A DNA stretch of 36,553 bases from IMG/VR virus record IMGVR_UViG_3300025594_000026, positions 1 through 36,553 of that record; one strand, given 5' to 3'. Source of the stretch: a virus. This document shows, piece after piece, positions 1 to 6,426 of this stretch; the first letter of the stretch is position 1; each line of letters opens with the position of its first letter. The notes below the pieces were generated by a model. The model saw only the letters and a program-made list of their open reading frames with translations. It was not told where the DNA came from and searched no databases. The translations under genes were made by a program, and so were the position numbers.

Positions 1-587
1 GGGCGAGCAAAGAAGATCAAGCCGAAAGCATGGAAGCTGATGTGCGAATGGGTAAAGAGTGGTTGTTAAAGTTTAAGCCGACAACCTACCTTAGAGGCAA
101 TCACTGTGAAAGGCTTTGGGATGCCTCGGAACACCACGCGAACGGAATGGTTCAGGACGTAGCCCAGCGCGGAGTTCGAGACATTACCAAGATCATTGAT
201 GGCCTCGGTTGCGAAATGATTCGCTATGATTTCAAACAATGCAAAAGGATAGGCCGCGCCAAGTTCGCTCACTCGTTATTCTGCCCTATGCACACGGCAA
301 AGAAGGGTGCGGAATACTACGGGGCAGGGACAACGTTTCTCGGTCACACGCATTCGATTGACTACTACCAAGCGCAGGGCATCGACTTCGCAGAATGCTT
401 TGTTGCTGGCTGTCTATCACGCCTCGATCCAAAGTACGCAGAACGCAGGGCGAATACCTCACGATGGCAGAACGGCTTTTGTTACGGGATGATTCACAAG
501 ATCAGCGGTCACGTTATGGGCTTCCAGGCGCGGGGGATGCAAAACGATGAATGGGTATTCCCATCTGAAATGATGGTGAAGTCGTGA
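1..587 (+). CDS. Calcineurin-like metallophosphoesterase, 5'-truncated copy
   Basis: This is the 3' part of a metallophosphoesterase gene cut by the left edge; the frame is already open at base 3. Seen: GNHCE and GHTHS metal-binding motifs of the calcineurin-like phosphoesterase fold. The upstream DPHGD and GGDVFDF motifs are missing here but present in the full-length homologue at 34199-34945. Over the 185 residues from the ATG at base 30 the two proteins differ at 6 positions, while many codons differ silently, so both are under protein-level constraint. That ATG is internal in the full-length gene and should not be taken as the true start. The likely role is hydrolysis of a phosphodiester or phosphomonoester; the substrate cannot be read from sequence. 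The 3' end overlaps the next gene by 4 bp (GTGA). Confidence 0.85.
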   Translation, partial: ASKEDQAESMEADVRMGKEWLLKFKPTTYLRGNHCERLWDASEHHANGMVQDVAQRGVRDITKIIDGLGCEMIRYDFKQCKRIGRAKFAHSLFCPMHTAKKGAEYYGAGTTFLGHTHSIDYYQAQGIDFAECFVAGCLSRLDPKYAERRANTSRWQNGFCYGMIHKISGHVMGFQARGMQNDEWVFPSEMMVKS

Positions 588-778
588 GCTGGGCCGATGA
601 TTTAGTCGAGTCGTTAAAGGTTCAGGAGCGTCCAGAGGATTCTATCAGCTCGTATGAGCTTGCAGAAAAGACGGGCAAATCACACACGCATTGCAACAGC
701 CTTTTACTGAAGGGCTACAAAGAGGGCGAGCTTGATCGCGTTAAGGTCGGGCGCATAAATTACTACTTTAAGAAGTAG
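584..778 (+). CDS. Small winged-helix-like protein (copy 1)
   Basis: A 64-residue protein starting at a GTG that overlaps the phosphoesterase stop (GTGA), so it is probably translationally coupled. The segment ISSYELAEKTGKSHTHCN resembles a helix-turn-helix, and the following GELDRVKVGRINYYF resembles the beta-wing of a winged-helix domain; a DNA-binding regulator is therefore inferred. The homologue at 34942-35136 differs at 8 of 64 residues, clustered around the putative recognition helix (HTH versus QSH) and the wing. It sits immediately before a palindrome-rich non-coding region that could be its target. The family is not recognised by name. Confidence 0.65.
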   Translation: MSWADDLVESLKVQERPEDSISSYELAEKTGKSHTHCNSLLLKGYKEGELDRVKVGRINYYFKK

Positions 779-1036
779 CAAGCCCTTGAACTTGCGCTTA
801 ACTCGCAACGCAATGCGAATTATCTACCAACTCCACTTTGTCCGCCATTCTGGACTTGATAGATAAATACACCCGATCTACTGCAAACCGCGCACAATCG
901 GGTCATATCTTGTGGTATCGGGTATATTCTTGAAAACCGCGCCAGATCACCGCGCAAATATTCACTTCCCTGCATATTCCGCACGCATTACCGTGTAAAT
1001 CCCCGTATATTAAGCGGATATTCACGATAATGAAAA

Positions 1037-1054
1037 GTTCACGTATATGTGAAC
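1037..1054. repeat. 18-bp near-palindrome, operator candidate
   Basis: GTTCAC and GTGAAC arms around a 6-bp centre, with a single non-pairing position pair. The equivalent site in the second copy is 35427-35444, where only the outer 5 bp (GTTCA/TGAAC) still pair. The flanking bases on both sides are conserved between copies. A dimeric DNA-binding protein site is the simplest reading. Confidence 0.45.
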
Positions 1055-1103
1055 ACTGACTTGTCCTAAATCGCCCCCCTAAACGCTATCTTTTCCCGTT
1101 ACA

Positions 1104-1118
1104 TTCGCAATTAGCGAA
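1104..1118. repeat. TTCGC/GCGAA inverted repeat
   Basis: Perfect 5-bp arms around a 5-nt centre. The homologous position in the second copy (35493-35509) has perfect 7-bp arms, ATTCGCG and CGCGAAT, around ATT. Inverted symmetry at the same place in two diverged copies, with different bases, suggests that symmetry is being kept. Confidence 0.4.
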
Positions 1119-1211
1119 ACGCAAACGCATTTATTTTTCTCTAAAAACAGCGTTATTCTCTAGGAAATACGCACGTTTTTAAAATAAACAGCGTTTGAGT
1201 GAAAATATATC

Positions 1212-1241
1212 TTGCCCAAACGAGGCTAGGCGTAGTAATCT
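1212..1241 (+). promoter_or_regulatory. Early promoter candidate, copy 1
   Basis: TTGCCC (1212-1217), an 18-nt spacer, then TAATCT (1236-1241). Equivalent elements with the same 18-nt spacer occur at 35586-35615 (TTGTTT/TTATGT) and 19548-19577 (TGTACG/TAATGT). In each case a GGCGT-containing spacer precedes the -10-like box, and a conserved leader of the type ATGARAGCAAC...CGAAAGGGAATACRATG follows. The recurrence, more than the match to a sigma-70 consensus, supports the call. Confidence 0.55.
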
Positions 1242-1281
1242 ATTCTCGATGAAAGCAACGCAACCAACGAAAGGGAATACG

Positions 1282-1446
1282 ATGACTGAAAGCGAACGCA
1301 CGACAGAGAGAACAATCAAGCACGAACAAATATCAAACCTTGCAGAAAGCTATCTTGACGAAGCTATGGCAAGTGGCGATGCATTTTCAGAAGCTTTATG
1401 CAACTGGGCAATAGATAAAGCCGAGCAGGAACTGGGGTCAGCATAA
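1282..1446 (+). CDS. Small acidic early protein, first gene of the early operon (copy 1)
   Basis: A 54-residue, mainly helical, acidic protein with no recognised family. I chose the ATG at 1282 because it follows GAAAGGG at normal spacing and because the same leader precedes the starts at 19617 and 35661. A longer reading from TTG at 1195 or ATG at 1249 would translate that leader and the promoter. In the second copy of this region the first gene is a completely different 114-residue protein, so this slot is variable cargo. Confidence 0.6.
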   Translation: MTESERTTERTIKHEQISNLAESYLDEAMASGDAFSEALCNWAIDKAEQELGSA

Positions 1447-1454
1447 CAATCAAC

Positions 1455-1470
1455 GCCCCTCCGGGGGCTT
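1455..1470 (+). terminator. Small GC hairpin after the first early gene
   Basis: GCCCC (1455-1459), loop TCCG, GGGGC (1464-1468), then TTCTCT. It is short and lacks a solid T run, so it is more likely an attenuator or mRNA-stabilising hairpin than a full terminator. Confidence 0.35.
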
Positions 1471-1489
1471 CTCTACGAAAGGAAACACA

Positions 1490-1633
1490 ATGACCGAAGA
1501 CGAATCAATCCGAGTACACTACCGCACCAATATCCTGCTTGGCCTAAAGCCCTGCATGGCGATCTACGAAACGGCCAAGGCAACAGGCTTCAGCAAATTT
1601 CGCGTAAGATGCGCGACTAAGGGGATGCGATGA
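1490..1633 (+). CDS. 47-residue conserved early protein (copy 1)
   Basis: The ATG at 1490 follows GAAAGGAAACACA, a good ribosome site. The 47-residue product ends in ...FSKFRVRCATKGMR and resembles a small helix-turn-helix (AIYETAKATGFSKFRVRC), so a DNA-binding role is possible. The stop overlaps the next ATG (ATGA). The second copy at 36230-36373 differs at 5 of 47 residues, all in the last 14, which confirms a real coding gene. Confidence 0.65.
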   Translation: MTEDESIRVHYRTNILLGLKPCMAIYETAKATGFSKFRVRCATKGMR

Positions 1634-1848
1634 AACAGGACGCTAAAGTTAAGATAGCCGTGCGAGCCGAAACCTTTGTTAACGGCCTGGCAATCGGGTG
1701 CAAGATGAACGTGATGCACTTTGTAGATTGGATACAACGTGACGATTCAGAAACGCACGCACAGTTTGCGGGACGGCTGTTTCAGGTGATCTTCCCCGAA
1801 GGCTGCGAACACATAACGGGCCAAGAATGGCTAAAGGAGCTAACATGA
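1630..1848 (+). CDS. 72-residue early protein of unknown function (copy 1)
   Basis: Overlaps its neighbours by ATGA at both ends, so it is translationally coupled. No recognised domain. Its partial second copy (36370-36553) differs at the N-terminus but becomes identical in DNA from 1687 onward, to the last base of the window. Confidence 0.65.
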   Translation: MKQDAKVKIAVRAETFVNGLAIGCKMNVMHFVDWIQRDDSETHAQFAGRLFQVIFPEGCEHITGQEWLKELT

Positions 1849-1931
1849 TTGGATGGATGATATACGCAATCGCAATATTCGTTTTCGGCCTATGCGTTAT
1901 TGCAGGAATGATTGACGGGGGCAAGCGATGA
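1845..1931 (+). CDS. 28-residue single-membrane-span peptide
   Basis: The ATG lies within the previous stop (ATGA) and its own stop overlaps the next ATG (ATGA), so it is coupled on both sides. The peptide is one hydrophobic helix (WMIYAIAIFVFGLCVIAGM) followed by the basic tail DGGKR. Such small membrane peptides occur in early phage operons; the function is unknown. An analogous but unrelated 22-residue hydrophobic peptide lies at 36165-36233. Confidence 0.55.
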   Translation: MIGWMIYAIAIFVFGLCVIAGMIDGGKR

Positions 1932-2269
1932 ACATACGTCACGATTCAATCTTGATCTGGTCGCTCGTTCAAGAGCTTTGCAACGAGGCCGAATGCACAA
2001 CTGCCCACGCCTTTTTTGGAGGTAATATGCATCACTCGTGCATGGAGATCGAACTTGCGCCATTTAGGGGTGATGGTCAGATGAGCGTGGAAATCAGCGT
2101 TGTGCCGAGGCGGTTCAACCCCGATATGGATGGCGACCCCGCCACGAGAAATGATGTTTATTTACTTGAGGTACATCGCGGAAAAGGCAAGAGTATGACT
2201 CACGAAAGTTTATGTTTCAGCCGAGAGGACGCGAAGGCGTTTTTGCTGGCTGAGATCAACAAGAAATAG
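1928..2269 (+). CDS. Hypothetical early protein, 113 aa
   Basis: A 113-residue soluble protein in the early operon, coupled to the preceding membrane peptide by ATGA and 10 bp before the ERF gene. No domain recognised. Its position next to erf suggests a role in, or co-expression with, recombination and replication, but nothing in the sequence shows it directly. Confidence 0.65.
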   Translation: MNIRHDSILIWSLVQELCNEAECTTAHAFFGGNMHHSCMEIELAPFRGDGQMSVEISVVPRRFNPDMDGDPATRNDVYLLEVHRGKGKSMTHESLCFSREDAKAFLLAEINKK

Positions 2270-2279
2270 AAAGGATAAC

Positions 2280-2903
2280 ATGAAAGAATTATCACTAATA
2301 CAAACACAGCTAAAAGCACCGAAGGGACAAACCAACACCTTCGGCAAGTACAAGTACCGCTCGTGCGAGGACATTCTGGAAGCTCTAAAGCCGTTGCTTG
2401 CAGAGCATAAATGTGCATTGACGCTATCGGATACGATCACGGCAATCGAGGGGCGTGTATACGTCCAGGCTACGGCAACTCTAGCCAATAGCGAAGGTGT
2501 AACCAATCAGGTTACAGCATTTGCACGAGAAGCCGAAAGCAAGAAAGGCATGGATGAGGCACAGATTACGGGTAGCGCAAGCTCATACGCTCGCAAGTAT
2601 GCCCTAAACGGCCTGTTCGCTATTGATGACACAAAGGACGCAGACGCGACCAACGACCACGGCAAGGGGCAACCAGAGGCTAAAAAGCCTGTGCCTGACA
2701 AAGAGCGTTGCGAGAAGTTCAACAAGGCCATGTGGGGCGTTGCAGATGCGTATGACGAAGCGGGGAAAGCTGACCTATTCGCAAAGCTGTTGAAAGATCA
2801 CGGCTATGAAATCATTGAGGATATAAAAGACGTTGAAGAACAGAAGACGCTTTACAGCCTCGCAACAAGCAAGTTTAAGCTTATTAAGGATGCTACAGCG
2901 TGA
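2280..2903 (+). CDS. erf: ERF-family single-strand annealing recombinase
   Basis: A 207-residue protein with the hallmarks of the ERF superfamily: an N-terminal helical segment ending FGKYKYRSCEDILEALKPLL, a central beta region, and the signature GMDEAQITGSASSYARKYAL followed by NGLFAIDDTKDAD at about residues 80-120. ERF proteins form rings and anneal complementary single strands in phage recombination and end joining or circularisation. The basic, Lys/Glu-rich C-terminus is variable, as is usual. The ribosome site is GAAAGGATAAC. It is followed directly (GTGA) by an HTH protein and then by the SSB-like gene, a common recombination module. Confidence 0.88.
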   Translation: MKELSLIQTQLKAPKGQTNTFGKYKYRSCEDILEALKPLLAEHKCALTLSDTITAIEGRVYVQATATLANSEGVTNQVTAFAREAESKKGMDEAQITGSASSYARKYALNGLFAIDDTKDADATNDHGKGQPEAKKPVPDKERCEKFNKAMWGVADAYDEAGKADLFAKLLKDHGYEIIEDIKDVEEQKTLYSLATSKFKLIKDATA

Positions 2904-3109
2904 CCCAAATCGACCGAATCATAATGTGGATAGATCGTCACGGCTCGATCACCGCGCTTGATGCAATGCGCGAGTTTGGAGTCATGCGCCTGGCATCACG
3001 GATCAACGACATGCGGGCGGACGGAATGGAAATAGAATCGACACTTGAAACGGGGCTTAACTCGTTCGGTGAAAAAGTAAAATACTCGCGCTACAAATGG
3101 GCGCAATAA
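2900..3109 (+). CDS. Helix-turn-helix protein, HTH_39-like
   Basis: A 69-residue protein started by GTG within the erf stop (GTGA). The segment GSITALDAMREFGVMRLASRINDMRADG fits the phage winged-helix family in which ALDAMRE..GVMRLASRI is the core, with a beta-wing near the C-terminus (KVKYSRYKW). Probably a small DNA-binding protein acting in replication or regulation. Confidence 0.7.
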   Translation: MTQIDRIIMWIDRHGSITALDAMREFGVMRLASRINDMRADGMEIESTLETGLNSFGEKVKYSRYKWAQ

Positions 3110-3123
3110 CGAAAGGAAATGCA

Positions 3124-3246
3124 GTGGACAAATATCTAGGACTAAAACTAAGACGCAAAAAGACGGGGAAGGTTCCCACGTTCAAATGCACAAACTGTAA
3201 TTGTATGCGGTACTCTCCGTGTACCTGTCAAAGAAAGGTGAAATAA
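3124..3246 (+). CDS. 40-residue zinc-knuckle-like protein
   Basis: A GTG start after GAAAGGAAATGCA. The product is basic and has five cysteines in a tight pattern, CTNCNC then CTC, which suggests a metal-binding knuckle. It has a good ribosome site and is followed 1 bp later by the next gene, so it is likely real although very short. Confidence 0.5.
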   Translation: MDKYLGLKLRRKKTGKVPTFKCTNCNCMRYSPCTCQRKVK

Positions 3247-3247
3247 T

Positions 3248-3526
3248 ATGAGTGACTTCGTATCAGGACTATACATCAACAAGCCTAATGAAAAGGCACC
3301 GGATTTCGTCAAAGGCGGGATATCGATCAACGTTGAGCAATTCAACGCAGGCTTGCAGGATATGACACCGGATGAAAAGGGCTATGTGCGCCTTCAGATT
3401 CTGGAAAGCAAGGACGGCTCGAAGTGGTACGCCACTATCGACAACTGGAAGCCCGATGCAGAGCGGGCGCAAAAGAGTGCGCCTCCTCCCGCAGCTGATG
3501 AGGCTGTCGATGACTTGCCGTTTTGA
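3248..3526 (+). CDS. SSB-like single-stranded-DNA-binding protein candidate
   Basis: A 92-residue protein. The body reads like a compact beta-barrel (FVKGGISINVEQF, VRLQILESKDGSKWYATIDNW). It is followed by a Pro/Ala-rich linker and an acidic tail ending exactly in DDLPF. An acidic tip ending in Pro-Phe is the protein-interaction hook of bacterial and phage SSBs. Together with the neighbouring ERF and helicase genes this supports an SSB function, although the barrel itself is not clearly recognised. Confidence 0.6.
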   Translation: MSDFVSGLYINKPNEKAPDFVKGGISINVEQFNAGLQDMTPDEKGYVRLQILESKDGSKWYATIDNWKPDAERAQKSAPPPAADEAVDDLPF

Positions 3527-3532
3527 GCAAAC

Positions 3533-3552
3533 GCCCCTCGTAAAAAAGGGGC
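3533..3552 (+). terminator. GCCCCT/AGGGGC hairpin after the SSB-like gene
   Basis: A perfect 6-bp stem with an A-rich 8-nt loop, 7 bp after the stop codon, followed by TTAACTTT. It is a weak intrinsic terminator or an mRNA-end hairpin. Confidence 0.45.
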
Positions 3553-3599
3553 TTAACTTTGTCCTTGTCTTGCCATTGAAAATCGGCTAAGAACTTACA

Positions 3600-3680
3600 G
3601 CGGTGTAGAGACCGCCACAATTAAAAACTTTCGGCCCCGCATCCCAACTGCTCTACCAGTTCGGATAACGGGCCTTTTTT
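3600..3680 (+). terminator. Multi-hairpin structure ending in T6 before the DUF1376 gene
   Basis: GCGGT/ACCGC (3600-3615) is one hairpin. GGCCCCG (3633-3639) pairs with CGGGCC (3669-3674) with one bulged C and encloses a second perfect hairpin, AACTG/CAGTT (3646-3661); T6 follows immediately (3675-3680). This is a branched intrinsic terminator, possibly the 3' end of a small RNA or a control element between the recombination and replication genes. Confidence 0.5.
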
Positions 3681-3692
3681 GTAGAGAAAATT

Positions 3693-4397
3693 ATGAGTAA
3701 AAAAGAACTATTCACAGGCCCATATATGCCCTTCTTCTGGGACGACTTCTTCGCTGGAGTTACAGACCTATTAGACGATGAAATCATAGCCTATCAAAAG
3801 CTGATTTGGTATCAGTGGCGTAAGGGCCGAATCCCCATATCTGAACACGCTAGACTTAAGAAAATCATAGGAAAAGACGGTGACGAATTTTCTCGGATTT
3901 GGGGTGAAATTAAGGGTAAATTTCCCCACGGAAAAAACGCAAAAGTTGAGAAGGTTAGAACATACACTAACTCGCGCAACGTCAACAAGTTAGGCCAAGG
4001 GTGTACGCAGGAACATACGCAGGTTCTTACGCCAGAACATACGCCAAAAGTTACGCCTCTCAAAATCTCAAAGTCTCAAAGTACTAAAAACCCAGATTCT
4101 TATAACCCAAAACCACCAACAATCGAAGAAGTAACAGAGCATTGCAAAGTCCACGCAAAGCACGTAAACCCTCGAGAGTTCTTTCTGCACTACGATTCAC
4201 TCGGCTGGAAATCATCTACGGGGAAGGACGCGCTCAAGGTCTGGACACGCAATGCCGAGCAATGGAACCAAAACGCTGTAAGAAAAGGCGAGCCTATTTT
4301 TAGCGATGCGCCTAACGTTCATGGAAAGAAGCGCATGAACGTAGCCAGCAGGCATGTAGACAAGCCGGACGGGTTTCCGAAGAAAGTCGCGAAATAG
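3693..4397 (+). CDS. DUF1376 (YdaU-like) replication-region protein
   Basis: A 234-residue protein. The N-terminal ~90 residues (FTGPYMPFFWDDFFAGVTDL...EIIAYQKLIWYQW...PISEHARLKKIIG) match the DUF1376/YdaU pattern found in phage and prophage replication proteins. A low-complexity Thr/Pro/Lys linker follows, then a C-terminal helical segment (EVTEHCKVHAKHVNPREFFLHYDSLGWKSS...) of the type seen in replication-initiator or helicase-loader C-termini. It directly precedes a DnaB-like helicase, so an initiator or loader role is inferred. Confidence 0.72.
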   Translation: MSKKELFTGPYMPFFWDDFFAGVTDLLDDEIIAYQKLIWYQWRKGRIPISEHARLKKIIGKDGDEFSRIWGEIKGKFPHGKNAKVEKVRTYTNSRNVNKLGQGCTQEHTQVLTPEHTPKVTPLKISKSQSTKNPDSYNPKPPTIEEVTEHCKVHAKHVNPREFFLHYDSLGWKSSTGKDALKVWTRNAEQWNQNAVRKGEPIFSDAPNVHGKKRMNVASRHVDKPDGFPKKVAK

Positions 4398-4434
4398 TCT
4401 TGTAGCATTAAAAGAAATGATTTAAGGACAATCT

Positions 4435-5751
4435 ATGAATAAAACAACGCAGACCGCATTCCTCGGACACATTCTGAACGATCACAACCTTTCCAAAGGC
4501 TACTTAGTCGAATCAATAGAGGCTGAAATCTCGCCAGAGGTAAACGCCTTCCCTGAGCTTTATCAGATCCTAGTCGATCTTTACAACTCAGGCAAGAAGC
4601 CGAAGCGATTGGATATTATAGAGCAGGCGGAAAAGATAAGCGCATTTTCAAAGATAGACGTTAATCAACTGATTACGAAATGCCGTGATGCAGCGCACTC
4701 GATATCTTGGCCTTCTGCGCTACAGTCAGCACGAGCTAGCCAGGTTCGATTGAATATGCATCGCTTCATTCTGGATATGGGGCAAGCAATAGATCGAATA
4801 GACCTTGCCGATGTGGTTGGCGAGTTCGGTGAGCGATTCGCTAAAGAAATCACATTCACGCCACACGTTGAAGACTTGAGCAATGCCGTGTTAATTCAGC
4901 GGGTGCAAGACCAGATCAAGCACGTTGCAGAGAATCCCGTTAAGAATACGTTTAACTTCCCCATCGAAAGCTTGCGTAAAGCCTACGGGAACATGGAAGC
5001 GGGGATGCACCTTCTCGGAGCCAGGCCGAAGCAGGGTAAGTCATCGCTTGCGTTATTTGTAGCAACCGCAATGTGTCAAAACTCCTCACCCGTTGGGATC
5101 ATCGGACTCGAAATGACAAGCCAGCAAATGATTATGAGAATGCTCTCAAGCGTTATGAAAGCGGGAACGGCTGACTTATTGCAGGGTGAGGCTCACGATA
5201 GCAAATACGATGCAGCACAGAGCAGGCTTGAGGAAATGAAAGATTATCCGATCCACTGGTCTCCAACAGTGATGACCATATCTGAGATTAAAACATGGGT
5301 GAGGATGAAGCGCGACCATGACGGGGTGAGGTACTTTATTCTCGATCACATTCGCAGGGTGAAAGTTGACCGACAATGCAAAGACGAATTTGAGCGTAAC
5401 AATATTATCTCGCTTGAGGTGTCACAAATGGCGAAGGACTTAGGCGTTGCAATTTGTGCGATCTGCCATATTAGACGGGGATCTGGTGACGGTAGCAAGT
5501 GGCCTTCAATGAGCGAGATCAAGGGGACGGGCAACTTTGAGGAAGATGCACAGACGATCACTGTTCTCGGAGAACCTACGCCAGAAATGATTACAGAGTA
5601 TCAATCCGTAATAGGCAGGCAAGTGGCCCCCGCGATGAATGGCGATGAGCTTATGGGTATCGAGGTTATAGAAAACCGATCAGGGCCAAGCAACCAGCTT
5701 GCACTATGCTACTATGACGGGCAGTGCAATACATGGGATGAAGTCCGGTGA
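4435..5751 (+). CDS. Replicative DNA helicase, DnaB-like
   Basis: A 438-residue RecA-fold helicase. Seen: an N-terminal helical domain starting AFLGHILND, Walker A GARPKQGKSS at 195-204, catalytic GLEM (Glu at about 226), Walker B FILDH at about 301-305, and the DnaB-type loop before GTGNFEEDAQTITVL, with an Arg-rich HIRRGSG at about 345-350. It is expected to unwind the replication fork, recruiting host polymerase since no phage polymerase is visible. The N-terminal domain is more divergent than in bacterial DnaB. The stop overlaps the next gene (GTGA). Confidence 0.85.
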   Translation: MNKTTQTAFLGHILNDHNLSKGYLVESIEAEISPEVNAFPELYQILVDLYNSGKKPKRLDIIEQAEKISAFSKIDVNQLITKCRDAAHSISWPSALQSARASQVRLNMHRFILDMGQAIDRIDLADVVGEFGERFAKEITFTPHVEDLSNAVLIQRVQDQIKHVAENPVKNTFNFPIESLRKAYGNMEAGMHLLGARPKQGKSSLALFVATAMCQNSSPVGIIGLEMTSQQMIMRMLSSVMKAGTADLLQGEAHDSKYDAAQSRLEEMKDYPIHWSPTVMTISEIKTWVRMKRDHDGVRYFILDHIRRVKVDRQCKDEFERNNIISLEVSQMAKDLGVAICAICHIRRGSGDGSKWPSMSEIKGTGNFEEDAQTITVLGEPTPEMITEYQSVIGRQVAPAMNGDELMGIEVIENRSGPSNQLALCYYDGQCNTWDEVR

Positions 5752-6047
5752 TCGAAAATCTTATACAGAGAATCAACAAAAGCGGGAACGATCTCGCACC
5801 GTTTTTGATCTTCTACATAGACGGTGCAAAGACTTTGCGATCCGTACAGGGCGCGTATGATTGGTCGCATAGGGACATGGCATCTTATCAGCGGTGGATA
5901 GAATCTCCCACGGAATATCTTGAGAGCTTCGATGAGTGCCACACGCTCCCGCTCGACTTTAAGGAACTGGAGCGCAAGGTTAAGGCTTTGAAATGGTTGC
6001 GCGCTGAGTTGAGAGAAATTATTCAGGAAATGAAAGATGCGGTATAG
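5748..6047 (+). CDS. Hypothetical protein, 99 aa
   Basis: A GTG start coupled to the helicase stop. The protein is helical and charged, with a predicted helical C-terminal segment (LERKVKALKWLRAELREIIQEM). No domain recognised. It may be co-translated with the helicase. Confidence 0.6.
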   Translation: MIENLIQRINKSGNDLAPFLIFYIDGAKTLRSVQGAYDWSHRDMASYQRWIESPTEYLESFDECHTLPLDFKELERKVKALKWLRAELREIIQEMKDAV

Positions 6048-6138
6048 CCATAAATATCCGCATATACCCAAAATAATTGCAAATAAGTCTTTTTACGCAG
6101 TGAAATATCTGTAGAATACGCGAAACGAAAGGAATAAT
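6048..6138 (+). promoter_or_regulatory. AT-rich gap with possible promoter
   Basis: The gap contains TTTTTA, 16 nt, then TAGAAT (6112-6117) about 20 nt before the ribosome site of the next gene. It is AT-rich compared with its surroundings. This could start a separate transcript for the accessory block; the call is weak. Confidence 0.3.
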
Positions 6139-6414
6139 ATGAGCAATAAATTAAGCGTAACGATTGAAAGATACGTTGAAACATTTTTCGGAGAGGTCGA
6201 GGTTGAAATAGAAATCGAAGCCAGCATATCAGGAGGCATGAAAGGCTCGCGTGATTCACTGGGCGTACCGATGGCGCCAGATGATGATGTTGAAATAGAA
6301 ATCGAGTCTGCAACCTTTGACGGGCGCGAAGTAGAATTGACCGATAAAGAAGAAGAGTCCGCCAAAGAAAAAGCATGGCAAGCCGTATGCGATGGCGCGC
6401 TAAGCGAATACTAA
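6139..6414 (+). CDS. Acidic hypothetical protein, 91 aa
   Basis: Strongly acidic, with alternating Val/Glu/Ile stretches (VEVEIEIEASI and DDDVEIEIESATF), suggesting beta strands in a duplicated arrangement. High negative charge would be compatible with DNA mimicry, but that is only an inference. Ribosome site GAAAGGAATAAT. Confidence 0.6.
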   Translation: MSNKLSVTIERYVETFFGEVEVEIEIEASISGGMKGSRDSLGVPMAPDDDVEIEIESATFDGREVELTDKEEESAKEKAWQAVCDGALSEY

Positions 6415-6426
6415 GAAAGGAATAAT

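Larger units (their letters stand above)
779..1211 (+). promoter_or_regulatory. Non-coding control region, copy 1 (operators, possible origin)
   Basis: About 430 bp with no convincing gene. It holds TATCTACCAA at 821-830 and its inverted partner TTGATAGATA at 856-865; ACCCGAT at 871-877 with inverted ATCGGGT at 897-903 and 917-923; four ATATTC words between about 924 and 1020; a GTTCAC/GTGAAC palindrome at 1037-1054; and a TTCGC/GCGAA hairpin at 1104-1118. The same order of elements recurs in the second copy (35137-35585) although the sequence has diverged, so the words are probably functional. A repressor/operator region, a replication origin, or both would fit. No DnaA-box cluster was identified. 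Confidence 0.5.

Noticed and set aside
1195-1281. Longer start for the first early gene
   Set aside because: It would translate the promoter and leader that are shared with the genes at 19617 and 35661.
3600-3680. tRNA gene or tRNA remnant on the - strand
   Set aside because: The reverse complement has a D-arm-like GGTAGAGC, but no matching acceptor, anticodon and TTCGA T-arm; the + strand structure ending in T6 explains it better.
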